This document shows positions 1 through 8,200 of a DNA stretch of 10,405 nt, in pieces. Origin of the DNA: CAMDHY01 sp046156265 (GTDB taxonomy: Bacteria; Pseudomonadota; Alphaproteobacteria; Rhizobiales; Segnochrobactraceae). The notes beneath the pieces are model-generated. The model was not told the DNA's origin. It saw only the letters and a list, made by a program, of their open reading frames with translations, and ran no database searches. The stretch covers positions 1-10,405 of the forward strand of contig NZ_JAWDIR010000023.1 of the NCBI RefSeq assembly GCF_046156265.1, given 5' to 3'. Positions within the stretch are counted from its first letter, which is position 1; each line of letters begins with the position of its first letter. Both the position numbers and the translations under genes were made by a program.

Positions 1-1994
1 ATCCTCCGGTCGTCATTCCAGAATACGTGTGGCGCAAAGTTGGCCCCCGACAGTTCACTCACGCGCCGGCCTTCTTTTTCATAGGCGCGCAACATGTCCA
101 GGAAGATGCGTTCCGCCCGCTTCGCCGGAGGCTCGCCGCCAACATCATCGGCCGCCCCGCTCGCGCGGACGAAAACGCCGGCCTCCCACCGCAGGGTGAT
201 CACGTCGCCGATGCGGCCATAGTTTGCCTTCATCGTTTCCAAGATGCGAGTATCGGGGTCGGGCCTGCCCTCGATCATTGGTCGTTTGAAGTAGAGCCGT
301 GAGCGGACGCTGTTGTTCCAGGCTGTGCTGCCCGACGTGCCGCTCCCGCTCGCCATGCCGCTCAACGACGGGTGCGCGAGCAGCACAATCGTCGTCCCGC
401 ATTCGATCGCGAGGCCGCGGAGGAGGCTGACGAACTGGCGCGCCTGGGCGCGATCATTCTCTTCTCCTCCGAACACGTCGGCGAGAGTGTCGAGCACGAC
501 CAGCGTGGGCTTGATCTCGCTGACACGAACCTTCAGCGCAGCATAGAGCCGGGTCGCCCTGAGGATGTTCGACTTCCACTCTGCCGTCGCCAGGAGCGCG
601 TCGAGGCCGGCGAGCGAGCAAATCGAAAGCGCTTCAAGACGATCGAGGTCGATCGGGACGGCGCGCGCCACGTCGACGAGCCGGCGGTGGACTTCGTCAA
701 TCTCATCCTCCGCCGTGAGGAAGATCGCGGGGCCAAAATCTTCCACATCGATGCCGATCCACGGCACCCCGAGGACCGCCGAGACTGCCAGCTGCAGGGC
801 GATCAGGCTCTTACCCGTCCCACCGTCGCCATTCAGCATCGTCACGGTACCGGCCGGGATCAATCCGTCCACGAGCCAGCGCCGCGGGGGAACCGGCATG
901 CCGGCGAACGAAGCGGCCGAGACCATGGGGAGCGGATCGGCGGTGCCTGCCGCCTCGAACACCTCGCCCGTCTCCGGGTCGTGGGCGGGCAGCTCGAAAG
1001 CTTCGGCCTCGATCTTCGCGAGGATGCTTGCCGGGATGGCGCGTGGCTTCTGCATGCCGGCCTTCAGGCCGCTGTTGATGGTCGCGCGGCACTGAAGCGG
1101 CCCGTCGTCCGTCCACAGGCCGTTGGTGCGGCATGCCCCTTCCAGTGCGGCGCGCACGTCGCCCTCGGCCAGGAAGCCCCCGGCCACGAACTCACCGAGC
1201 GCCAAGGCCGCGTTGTTGAGGCGGTTGTTCCTCCCGGGGGCCAAGCACGCGGCCAGTGCCTTGACCTCCTTCAGAAGCGCACCGCTCGCCCACGCCTTCA
1301 CGAGCGGGTGGTCGGCGTGATGATCGTACTCAACGGAGGCAACCCCCTGGGACGCTTCGTCCTCGGCCTCGTGCCCCGCCTTCTCGCCCGGCGATTTGAT
1401 GAAGTGCGCCGCCTCGTCGAAGAACTCCGTGATGGCTTCTTCGCTGACGGCAACGAGGTTGTCGCGCTGCGTGTCAGCTGGCGAGCCGACGCGCCACTGA
1501 TAGGGCTGCCCATCAGGGTGGGTGCCGTCCGCGACGAACTGCTGCCCGCGCCCGAGCACTTCGACCATCCCGCGCTCGCCCGAGATGGAACGCTTCGAGG
1601 GCTCGCCATCGGCCGCGGCGTAGACGAGCAGGAGACGCGGGCTGTCGGCGCGGAAACGGATGATCGCATCACCCAGGAGGTTGAAGGCGAGGCCAGCAAC
1701 CTGTCCGGCCACCGCCGAGTCGTCGATGTCGATATCAATCGCCCGTAATCCGTCGCACAGGATGCCGGTGCTCAAGGCGTTCTGAAGCACCGGAGCGCCC
1801 GGAGCAGCGCACGGCGGCGGGTCGAGCCGAGCGACGGTGGTCCAGCCCTTGCTGTACGGCATCTTTTGCCGTGTTCGCACAGGTACGGGTCGGTAGCCGT
1901 TGGCGAAGACCGATTGCCGGAATGCAGCTGCCGACGCTCGCGCATCGTCTTCCGGGCCGCGACGCTGCGGGTGCGGGGCGCTGGGGAGCCTCAT
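1..1994 (-). CDS. Primase-polymerase / RepA-like AAA ATPase replication protein, 3' end outside the window
   Basis: The frame is open for 664 codons from the ATG at 1994 to the left edge without a stop. The start follows GGGGAG, seven bases upstream, and lies 4 bases after the AlpA-like stop. Residues about 20-200 look like a bifunctional primase-polymerase domain of the archaeo-eukaryotic type: an acidic AIDIDIDD motif (85-92), presumably metal binding, and VEVLGRGQQFVADGTHP (144-160) with the conserved histidine H159. Residues about 365-610 form a RepA-like (AAA_25) ATPase: Walker A GDGGTGKS (389-396), Walker B LVVLDTLADV (498-507), HPSLSG (541-546) and GSTAWNNSVRSRLYF (555-569). Such fusions prime and unwind DNA for plasmids, satellites and integrative elements. 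This is probably the replication initiator of the element that carries or adjoins the DISARM genes. The acidic motif and histidine suggest that the primase is active. A phage-type helicase-primase is the nearest alternative. Confidence 0.87.
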   Translation of the reverse strand, partial: MRLPSAPHPQRRGPEDDARASAAAFRQSVFANGYRPVPVRTRQKMPYSKGWTTVARLDPPPCAAPGAPVLQNALSTGILCDGLRAIDIDIDDSAVAGQVAGLAFNLLGDAIIRFRADSPRLLLVYAAADGEPSKRSISGERGMVEVLGRGQQFVADGTHPDGQPYQWRVGSPADTQRDNLVAVSEEAITEFFDEAAHFIKSPGEKAGHEAEDEASQGVASVEYDHHADHPLVKAWASGALLKEVKALAACLAPGRNNRLNNAALALGEFVAGGFLAEGDVRAALEGACRTNGLWTDDGPLQCRATINSGLKAGMQKPRAIPASILAKIEAEAFELPAHDPETGEVFEAAGTADPLPMVSAASFAGMPVPPRRWLVDGLIPAGTVTMLNGDGGTGKSLIALQLAVSAVLGVPWIGIDVEDFGPAIFLTAEDEIDEVHRRLVDVARAVPIDLDRLEALSICSLAGLDALLATAEWKSNILRATRLYAALKVRVSEIKPTLVVLDTLADVFGGEENDRAQARQFVSLLRGLAIECGTTIVLLAHPSLSGMASGSGTSGSTAWNNSVRSRLYFKRPMIEGRPDPDTRILETMKANYGRIGDVITLRWEAGVFVRASGAADDVGGEPPAKRAERIFLDMLRAYEKEGRRVSELSGANFAPHVFWNDDRR

Positions 1995-1998
1995 CGCC

Positions 1999-2244
1999 TT
2001 ACTCCCCGACACGCGGCAGGGAGGCGAGATAGCTGCGCAAGTCGCTTTCGAGGATGATGGTGCGGGCACCGATCTTTCTCGCGACAATACGTCCGTTGCC
2101 GATCTCCATGTAGAGCTTCGCCCGGCTGATGCCGAGCCTGAACAGGATTTCGTCAATGCTGTTCGCCCGCTCGACGAACGGCGTCCGGCCGTCAGACGGA
2201 ACCTCAGTGTTGGGGATCAGAATGAGAGCATTCGATTCGCGCAT
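1999..2244 (-). CDS. AlpA/excisionase-family helix-turn-helix DNA-binding protein
   Basis: This small protein of 81 residues has a MerR/HTH_17-like fold at about residues 28-75: SIDEILFRLGISRAKLYME, then IVARKIGARTIILESDLRSYL, ending LASLP. This arrangement (helix-turn-helix, then a basic strand and an 'E-DL--YL' helix) is usual for AlpA and excisionase-like proteins, which control excision or gene expression in prophages, satellites and integrative elements. I chose the ATG at 2244 because GGAGGT sits a few bases ahead of it; a longer frame starting at 2280 adds 12 residues but has no ribosome binding site. The stop codon is 4 bases before the start of the replication protein, so the two are probably co-translated. 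A hairpin overlies the ribosome binding site. The AlpA-like label rests on the domain pattern, and the real target is unknown. Confidence 0.75.
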   Translation of the reverse strand: MRESNALILIPNTEVPSDGRTPFVERANSIDEILFRLGISRAKLYMEIGNGRIVARKIGARTIILESDLRSYLASLPRVGE

Positions 2245-2249
2245 GGCCA

Positions 2250-2272
2250 CCTCCGTCAACAAGAAGACGGAG
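2250..2272 (-). promoter_or_regulatory. Hairpin covering the ribosome binding site of the AlpA-like gene
   Basis: On the minus-strand transcript CTCCGTC (2272-2266) pairs perfectly with GACGGAG (2257-2251) across an 8-base loop (TTCTTGTT). Three G-U pairs and a C-G pair could extend the stem outward. The 3' arm contains most of GGAGG (2254-2250), the ribosome binding site for the ATG at 2244, so the folded form would hide it. No U-run follows, so it is not a standard terminator. The pairing is seen directly; a control role is inference. Confidence 0.4.
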
Positions 2273-2299
2273 ACAGACATTGGGGAGGCGCGTTCCCGC

Positions 2300-3169
2300 C
2301 TAAAGCGAGCTGTTTTTGGGATCGGCCGTCAGGCGTTGACTCGCCTTGTGAACGGCATCCTCGACCCTGTTCCTCCAAACAAACTCAGGCGGAAGCGGAC
2401 TGCTTCTGGAGAAGCCATACTTGGAAAGCAAATTCTGAAGCGTTTTCACACTCGGAACATCTCTGCGCCCGTCGCTTTCCATGCGTCGTTTTAATTCTCT
2501 AGCAATTTCTTCGTTTGTCATTCGGCTATTCGCGTCTTTTATTTTTGACATATATTTCAAGAGATGCAGGTGATTATATGATTTGCTGGGGGCTCCCTGC
2601 TTGTTAATTGGGGTTGTTATTTTTAATGGAAGCTCGCGACCAAGGGACCCCTCTGAGATCAATCGAACAGCAAGGGTTCGCCAACCTTCCAGGGTCATGG
2701 GACAGTCGTAGGCTACAAACAACGATCGAAGCCTAGTCTCGATGAGGTCAATAATGAATTCTTCGGATTCGCTTTCGGCCCACAGGATCGGCCCTCTGCT
2801 CAATTCCTTCCAAGCGCTTGAAAATTCCTCGTCCTCTGAATAAGATCGAGCCTCATTTTGATCTAGCCACTCATAGTAGACGTGTTGCGCGGGCAGCTTT
2901 ATGTTTATGCCCTTCGCAATATCGCGCCATATTATATTTTCACCGAAATCAGCGACGCGGGCGATGGCAAACAGAAATTGATTGTCACGCAGTTCAGTAA
3001 AGCGGCTACGATTAAAGACAACTTGGCTGAGATCAACCTCGTCACTTTCGCCTTTGCGCGGCCCATCCGACCACCTGACCAGCAAGCGATGTTTCCCGAA
3101 CAATTCGTCCAGAATCTTCACAGATCGGATGCGCGGCGGCGGGTCAATATCTGCACTCATGACAAGCAC
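2300..3169 (-). CDS. Unknown protein with N-terminal DUF2442-like domain, in the usual drmC position
   Basis: This protein is 289 residues if it starts at the GTG at 3169, or 286 if at the ATG at 3160. AGGA lies only 3 bases before the GTG and 12 before the ATG, so the ribosome binding site does not settle it. Residues about 14-100 resemble the small DUF2442 domain: RSVKILDE, then RLLVRWSDG, EVDLSQVVF, F-T-E-L-R-D, and GENIIWRDIAKGINI. Residues 105-215 are unrecognised. Residues about 216-255 (MTNEEIARELKRRMESDG, then VKTLQNLLSKYGFS) could be a helix-turn-helix, so a DNA-binding regulator is possible. It has no HxKxxxxD phospholipase-D motif, so it is not DrmC. G+C is markedly lower than in its neighbours (33% in 2521-2580 and 45% in 2881-2940 by hand count), which suggests a separate origin. 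It lies between the DISARM genes and the replication module, and its role in either is unproven. A small regulator or an element cargo gene are both possible. Confidence 0.7.
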   Translation of the reverse strand: MLVMSADIDPPPRIRSVKILDELFGKHRLLVRWSDGPRKGESDEVDLSQVVFNRSRFTELRDNQFLFAIARVADFGENIIWRDIAKGINIKLPAQHVYYEWLDQNEARSYSEDEEFSSAWKELSRGPILWAESESEEFIIDLIETRLRSLFVAYDCPMTLEGWRTLAVRLISEGSLGRELPLKITTPINKQGAPSKSYNHLHLLKYMSKIKDANSRMTNEEIARELKRRMESDGRRDVPSVKTLQNLLSKYGFSRSSPLPPEFVWRNRVEDAVHKASQRLTADPKNSSL

Positions 3170-3280
3170 GCGTCCTAACGTTAAGATTGTTGATGCTTGG
3201 CCCTTCGGCGTGCGGCTTAATGCTGGAGTTGAAGCGGCCCTTCGACGCCTCGGCTCGCAATTATTCTTGTAGCGGACGGA
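3170..3280 (-). other. Intergenic spacer between drmB and the DUF2442-like gene
   Basis: These 111 bases separate the DISARM operon from the next gene on the same strand. I see no reading frame of note, no remnant of a phospholipase-D gene and no convincing rho-independent terminator. It holds two copies of the 9-mer GGCCCTTCG (3199-3207 and 3236-3244 on the plus strand) and, next to the downstream gene start, the palindrome TAACGTTA (3176-3183). A promoter for the downstream gene is likely here because of the spacing, but I cannot pick out -35 and -10 boxes with confidence. Confidence 0.6.
3176..3183. promoter_or_regulatory. Palindrome TAACGTTA just upstream of the DUF2442-like gene
   Basis: A perfect 8-bp palindrome lies 7 bases upstream of the GTG start and 16 bases upstream of the ATG start of the next gene. 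A position this close to a gene start would suit an operator. Short palindromes occur by chance, and no second copy was noticed in the window, so this is only a candidate site. Confidence 0.2.
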
Positions 3281-5200
3281 TCACACCAGGGGCGCGTCCG
3301 ATGGAAAATAGGCGCACCCGCTGACCGCGAGCGTCGGAACCAGCAGGCTCCGATCGAGGAACACGTTCCGCTGCTCGCAACTCGTTTCCGCGATGAGGAG
3401 GCAACCGTGGCAGGCGGCGCCGTGTAGGGCTCGGTCTTCCGCTGCGTGGGCCGGTTCGTGGTCGGCGCAGATCGGATCGCCGGAGCATAGGGCAAGTCGA
3501 TCGAGTGCTGACTTCAGCACAGCGGGGAAGCGGCGCGTGACCTCCACGAGGCCGCCGAGCGTGCCCTGGTTGCCGGCGCTGGCGGTGTAGATGAGGATAC
3601 CGCAGTCCGGCGGCTGGCCCGGCATGGATGGCATGAGGTAGAGGCGCTCCTTCAACGAACTCGCCGGGTATCCGCAGTCGATCGCGACCTCGGTGATGAG
3701 GGCGTGGGCGAGGCTATGGGCCATGACGAACTCAAGGCTTTCGCCCTCCTTGGGAACTGCGGCCGAAGCCCCGCGGTCCTTCCGCGCCTTGGTCCAGGTT
3801 GTGACTCCCTCCATCAACGTGCGCCGCCTGTCGGCGATCTCGGGGCGCGCGATCCAGGCGGCGAGCGCCAGCGGGTCGAAGCGCAGGAAGAAGCCCTCGC
3901 CGAACTGCTCGATTGCCGGCAGCCAGTCGGTGTCGTCGGCGAGCGGTGCGCCGTTCACCGCGAGGCCGACGTCCTCGATACCGTCGTCGGCGAGAGGTGC
4001 CGGCTCGAAGCGGGTGAAGCCGTAGAGGCAGGCGACCTCACGCAGGCGGTGCACGGCGACCAGCGACGCGATTCCCCGCAGGAGTGGGGCCCGCTCGCGG
4101 TCCCAGACACTCCGGTCAAGCGTCTCGGCATGCAGCAGCGCCTTCGGATGGTTCTCGCCGATGACGGGGCGACCGCACGCCAACACCTGATACTCGGCGA
4201 TGCGCGGGTTCTGGGCGGCCTGCGGGCTCGACGGCGCGGGTGCGGCCTTCCTCGCCTCGATGCGCGCAAACACGGCCGCGTCGCCGAAACCTTCGAGGTT
4301 AGCTGCAATCGCCTGATTGAACCGGCGCGCCATCGTCACCTCGCCGGCAGAGGCGCTGCTCTTGATCTCCGACCAAACCGCGTCGAGCGCCCGGTCGAGG
4401 GCGTCGTTGGATTCCGGCAGGGAGATCACGCGCACGATCTGGGGGAAGTAGGTGTTGGTGGCGCTGCGGGTCAGCAGGCGGAGCCCCTTCGGCGCATCGC
4501 AGCCGGCCGGATCGTCGGGGCCGATCCACGGCCGTTTGCCCTGGCAGGTGCCGAGGCGACTCTGCTGGAAGAGCTCCTCGAGTGACAGCCGCGCACCGCA
4601 GTCGCATACGACTTGGGTGTCACGCGGATCGGCGCTGGTGCCGGCGTCGACCAGCCACATCGCCTGCCGGCACGCACGTCCCCCACCCTCCTCGTCGGAT
4701 CGCCCAGCATGCACGACACGCCGCCATTCGATGTCCTGCAGGTGGCCCTTCTCGCAGCCGCAGACGAAGCGTAGCGGCGAGACGCGACGCCGCTTCTTGT
4801 CGTCGATGTATTCGAGCAGCCGCGGTGGGTCGAGATCGCCAAGGCGGACGATGCGGCGGCGGTTGCTCGTATCACCCTCGACGGCGTCGCAGGCGAACCA
4901 CTCCGGGAACACCTTCGCCTTGATGGCCGGCGAGGCGCGCCTGGGATCGCCGGCGTCGATCGGCGGGGTCCGGAACCTGAGCGGCTTGCCGTTCGCAAGT
5001 CGCTTGTCGGCGGCATCGCCGAGCCGCCGCTCCAGTAGTTGCGCCAGCCGCGGCTCCTCGATCGTCTTGAAGGCGTCCTTGCCGAAGGCCTCCCAGTCCT
5101 GCAGGCCCATGATCAGTACCGACCGCTCGGGAAGGTCCATCATCGCGCCGGGGCCAAACAGCCCGACGACCTGCCCCATCCTCACCTGGCTCTTGGGCAT
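3281..5200 (-). CDS. drmB: DISARM protein DrmB (DUF1998)
   Basis: This 639-residue protein has the DUF1998 signature in its C-terminal part, about residues 490-625: AHSLAHALITE, then GILIYTASAGNQGTLGGL, then a cysteine-rich end CHGCLLIAETSCEQRN followed by LDRSLL. The cysteines at 572, 578, 597, 600 and 608 probably bind zinc. A second cysteine group in the N-terminal half (FVCGCEKGH at 145-153, VVCDCGARLS at 197-206, further C219 and C234) suggests another zinc site. The N-terminus (SQVRMGQVVGLFGPGAMMDLPERSVLIMG) has the look of other DrmB-like openings. No helicase motifs are present; DrmB is thought to work as the partner of DrmA, forming the DrmAB core. The ATG at 5200 is preceded by GAGG eight bases upstream, which overlaps the drmA stop codon, so the two are probably translationally coupled. 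The protein looks full length. No drmC-like gene follows; the next gene on this strand lies 111 bases or more further on. Confidence 0.88.
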   Translation of the reverse strand: MPKSQVRMGQVVGLFGPGAMMDLPERSVLIMGLQDWEAFGKDAFKTIEEPRLAQLLERRLGDAADKRLANGKPLRFRTPPIDAGDPRRASPAIKAKVFPEWFACDAVEGDTSNRRRIVRLGDLDPPRLLEYIDDKKRRRVSPLRFVCGCEKGHLQDIEWRRVVHAGRSDEEGGGRACRQAMWLVDAGTSADPRDTQVVCDCGARLSLEELFQQSRLGTCQGKRPWIGPDDPAGCDAPKGLRLLTRSATNTYFPQIVRVISLPESNDALDRALDAVWSEIKSSASAGEVTMARRFNQAIAANLEGFGDAAVFARIEARKAAPAPSSPQAAQNPRIAEYQVLACGRPVIGENHPKALLHAETLDRSVWDRERAPLLRGIASLVAVHRLREVACLYGFTRFEPAPLADDGIEDVGLAVNGAPLADDTDWLPAIEQFGEGFFLRFDPLALAAWIARPEIADRRRTLMEGVTTWTKARKDRGASAAVPKEGESLEFVMAHSLAHALITEVAIDCGYPASSLKERLYLMPSMPGQPPDCGILIYTASAGNQGTLGGLVEVTRRFPAVLKSALDRLALCSGDPICADHEPAHAAEDRALHGAACHGCLLIAETSCEQRNVFLDRSLLVPTLAVSGCAYFPSDAPLV

Positions 5201-5210
5201 GCGCCGGACC

Positions 5211-8200
5211 TCAGCTGCTGAGTTCTTGGTAGCGGTGATCGATGATCTTCAGCGCCGACGCGTGCTCGACATCGCGCATCGAACGGCCCGCCGTGAAGGG
5301 GGCGAAGTCGGGGCCGAGGCTCGACAGCAGCGCGTCGAGCGGGTCGTGCAGGAGGGCCTGGCCGGCTGGGTAGCCGTAGTAGAGCTTCCCGGCGTTCGAA
5401 CCCCGATCCTCGGCGATCCGCTTCCATGTCGCGAGCAGGTCCTCGACGATCGACCGCAGGGCGGCGTGACCGCCGACGACCGCGCTGTCTGGCGCGCGAG
5501 CGAGTATGATGTCGACGATATCCTCTGCCTTCACCTGGTCCGGCATGTCGATGGCGTCGCCCTCCGCCACGAGATCGGGATTGAGGTGCCGGACGCAGGC
5601 GACGACGACGGCCGCCAGCGCCCGATCGATGGCGCGGGCCGCCCACGGCGTGACGCTGGTCGCCTCGACAGCGCGGTAGAAGCAGGCGTGGAACTGGCGG
5701 AACTGCTCGTAGTGGAGGCGGTCGCGCGGCTTCTGCGCGTTGAGCAGAACCACCACCAGGCCCGGCTTCGCGACCTCGCGGCCGACGCGGCTGGTCGCCT
5801 GGATGTACTCGGAAGCCGACTTCGGCTGGCCCTGCACCAGCATCAGCCCGAGCCGGCCGATATCGAGGCCGACCGAGATCATGTTGGTGGCGAGCGCCAC
5901 GTCGACGCTCTTCTTGTCCGTCGCGGGTTTACCCAGCGCGTCCTTCGCGGCGGCGACCTTGTCGGTGCTCTCGCGGGACGTGAGCTCGAGCACCTCGCGG
6001 AGGTAGCGATCGGCGAAGGGCTGATCCGGCGGCGAAACGCGACGCCGCTTCGTCCCGTACTGAGCCAGTCGCGTCCGAACCTCGTCCTCAACGATGCGGC
6101 GGGCGCCGCCGAGCTCGCGGAGCGCGTTGAAGTAGCCGAGCGCCGTCATATAGGCGTCGGCTTCGTTGTCGTCGTTCGCCTCCTTCTGCGCGGCTGCGAG
6201 CAGTGAGAGGAGCACGTTCAGGAATACGAGCTTCGGCCCCTTGCCCGGCGCGGCGAGGCCGAGATAGAGGCGCGCCGGCTTCTCGCTCGGCGGGGCGGTC
6301 CTGGCGAAGAAGCTGTCGCGGCGGTCCGGGCCGGGCGGCGGGAAGATCTCGGTTGCCGCGCGGTCGAACAGCGCCGTGATCTGCTCCGTGGCGCGCCGCA
6401 CCGTCGCGGTGGAGGCGACGACCTTCGGCCGGATGCGCTTGCCGAGGCGCGAGCGTGTCGCCAGCCGGTCGAGTGCCACCTCATAGAGCGCCGCGACGGT
6501 GCCGAGCGGCCCGCTGATGAGGTGCAACTCGTCCTGGATGATCAGGTCGGGCGGGTCGAGGGTGGCGCCGTTCTCCAGCCGCTTCCCCTCGCCGCGCCCG
6601 TCGTTGGGGCCATAGAAGCCCCAATCGTCGGACCTGTTGACGTGGCCGAAGAAGGCGCCCGCCTCGCCGAGCCACGGCAGGCCGGCGAACTTGTCGACGG
6701 TGGCGATGACGAAGGCCGGCAGCCGCCGGTAGATCGTCTCGTCGACCGTGAGGATCGGCAGATCCCTGTCGCCGGTGAACTCGCAGTCAGCGTTCGCGCA
6801 GCGGATCGCCATGTTCTTCGGCGCCAGGGCGTTCGGCGTGCAGGCGAAGCTGTCGCGCGTGAATGCCGTTCCGCACCAGGGGCAGGCCTTGATCGGCGCC
6901 GGGGCCTCCTTGCCGTCGCGCTGGAAGCGCCGGACGCGCACCGCCGCCGTCTTTGGATCTGAGTTACCCTTGCCGCCCAGACGGTTCGGGGACGCCGCGG
7001 CGCCGACCCACAGGCCGATCTCGATCGGCCAGTCGCCGAGCATACGCGTCTTGCCGTCCATCCAGGCCGGCTCGCCGCGCATCAGCTCGAGCGCGCAGAC
7101 GACGCCGGAGGCGCGGGCGAGCTGGTCGAGGGTCAGCAGGCGCAGCGTGTAGCGCATCAGCACGGCGACGCCGGCGCCGAGCTTGCCTCCGGCCGTCAGG
7201 CGGCGGTGGGCGATCGTCCAGGCGGCGAGGCCGAGATAGGCCTCGGTCTTGCCACCGCCGGTCGGGAAGAACAGCAGGTCGACGATCTCGCGCTCGTCGC
7301 TCAGCTTGTCCTGCAGGCCGGGCAGGTTGAGCAGGATGAAGGCGAGCTGGAAGGGCCGCCAGGTGGGTGGCTTCTCCTTCGCCGGATCCCCGCCGGGGCC
7401 GGCGTTGCGGCGGCGGGCGGCGCGGGCGACGGCCTCGTTCATCGCCCGGAAGGCGAGCCGGGCCCAGTCGTCGCGGCGCAGGAGCTCGATGCCGGCGGTG
7501 ATGCGGTCGGCCGCCCGGTCAGCCTTCTCCAGCAGGCGGTCGGCCGCCTCCTGACGCGGCGCGCCGTCGATGGACGCGACGCCGGTACGTTCAGTGGCGA
7601 TCCAGCGGCGATAGTCGTCGGGCAGGCCGGAGAGGGCTGCAGCGAGGGCATCCCCGCTCTCAGCGGCGAGCTTCTCGAGCGCCTCCATGCCAAAGGTGGC
7701 GGAGATCTCGAGGTTCGGCTCGACGCGCTCTACCTCGGCGGCGGGCAGGAAGTCCGTGTGGGCGGCGCGGACGATGCCGTCCTCGTCAGCCTCCCAGCCA
7801 GCGGAGGCGTTGCAGCCGACGGCGAACTCGGCGACGTCGCGGTAGTGCAGGTCGGCGGTCGCCGCGTCGGTGTCGTCGGAGCCGAAGCCGCTCATGTCGA
7901 TGCGCGGGTGCAGCGGCAGCTCGGTGCGGACGCGCACCTCCACCTGGAAGGCGAAGGTGACGTCGGCGAAGCGGCGGCGGGCGGGGTCGCGGCGGTTGAC
8001 GAGCATGACGGTGAGCGCGCGGACCCTCGCCACGCTGCCGTCCGGCCGGTTCAGGTCGTAGGGGCGGCCGAACACCTCGACGACGAGGCCGCCGCCGGGC
8101 CGCTGCTGGCCAGCGGAACTGGGCAGGATGGCGGTGGAGCGCTTGCCGGGCTCCGGCACGGGGATCGTGACGCTCGCGTGGCCCGGCACGCGCTGCCACT

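Noticed and set aside
372..1748. A 458-codon open frame on the plus strand
   Set aside because: It lies antisense to the primase-polymerase/RepA gene, which has clear motifs along its length. The plus-strand translation is rich in Arg, Gly, His and Asp with no recognisable domain, as expected for the shadow of high-G+C coding DNA.
2245..2280. Longer start (2280) for the AlpA-like gene
   Set aside because: It adds 12 residues (MSVSVFLLTEVA) without a ribosome binding site, while the ATG at 2244 has GGAGGT directly ahead.
2300..3169. Possible drmC (phospholipase-D-like) identity for the gene after drmB
   Set aside because: The sequence HLHLLKYMSKIKD slightly recalls HxKxxxxD but the spacing is wrong, there is no second copy, and the N-terminus fits DUF2442.
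2882..3178. A 98-codon plus-strand frame in the AT-richer region
   Set aside because: The lower G+C makes a chance frame less likely, so I looked at it. It is fully antisense to the DUF2442-like gene, has no ribosome binding site I can see and no recognisable domain.
3231..3244. Terminator after drmB at GAAGCGGCCCTTCG
   Set aside because: The stem is only 4 bp and no T-run follows on either strand.
3704..4585. A 293-codon open frame on the plus strand
   Set aside because: It is antisense to drmB, which carries the DUF1998 signature; no domain is visible in the plus-strand translation.
4452..6206. A 584-codon open frame on the plus strand
   Set aside because: It is antisense to drmA and drmB and spans the junction of the two genes. 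Its composition (Arg and Ser runs) is that of a shadow frame.
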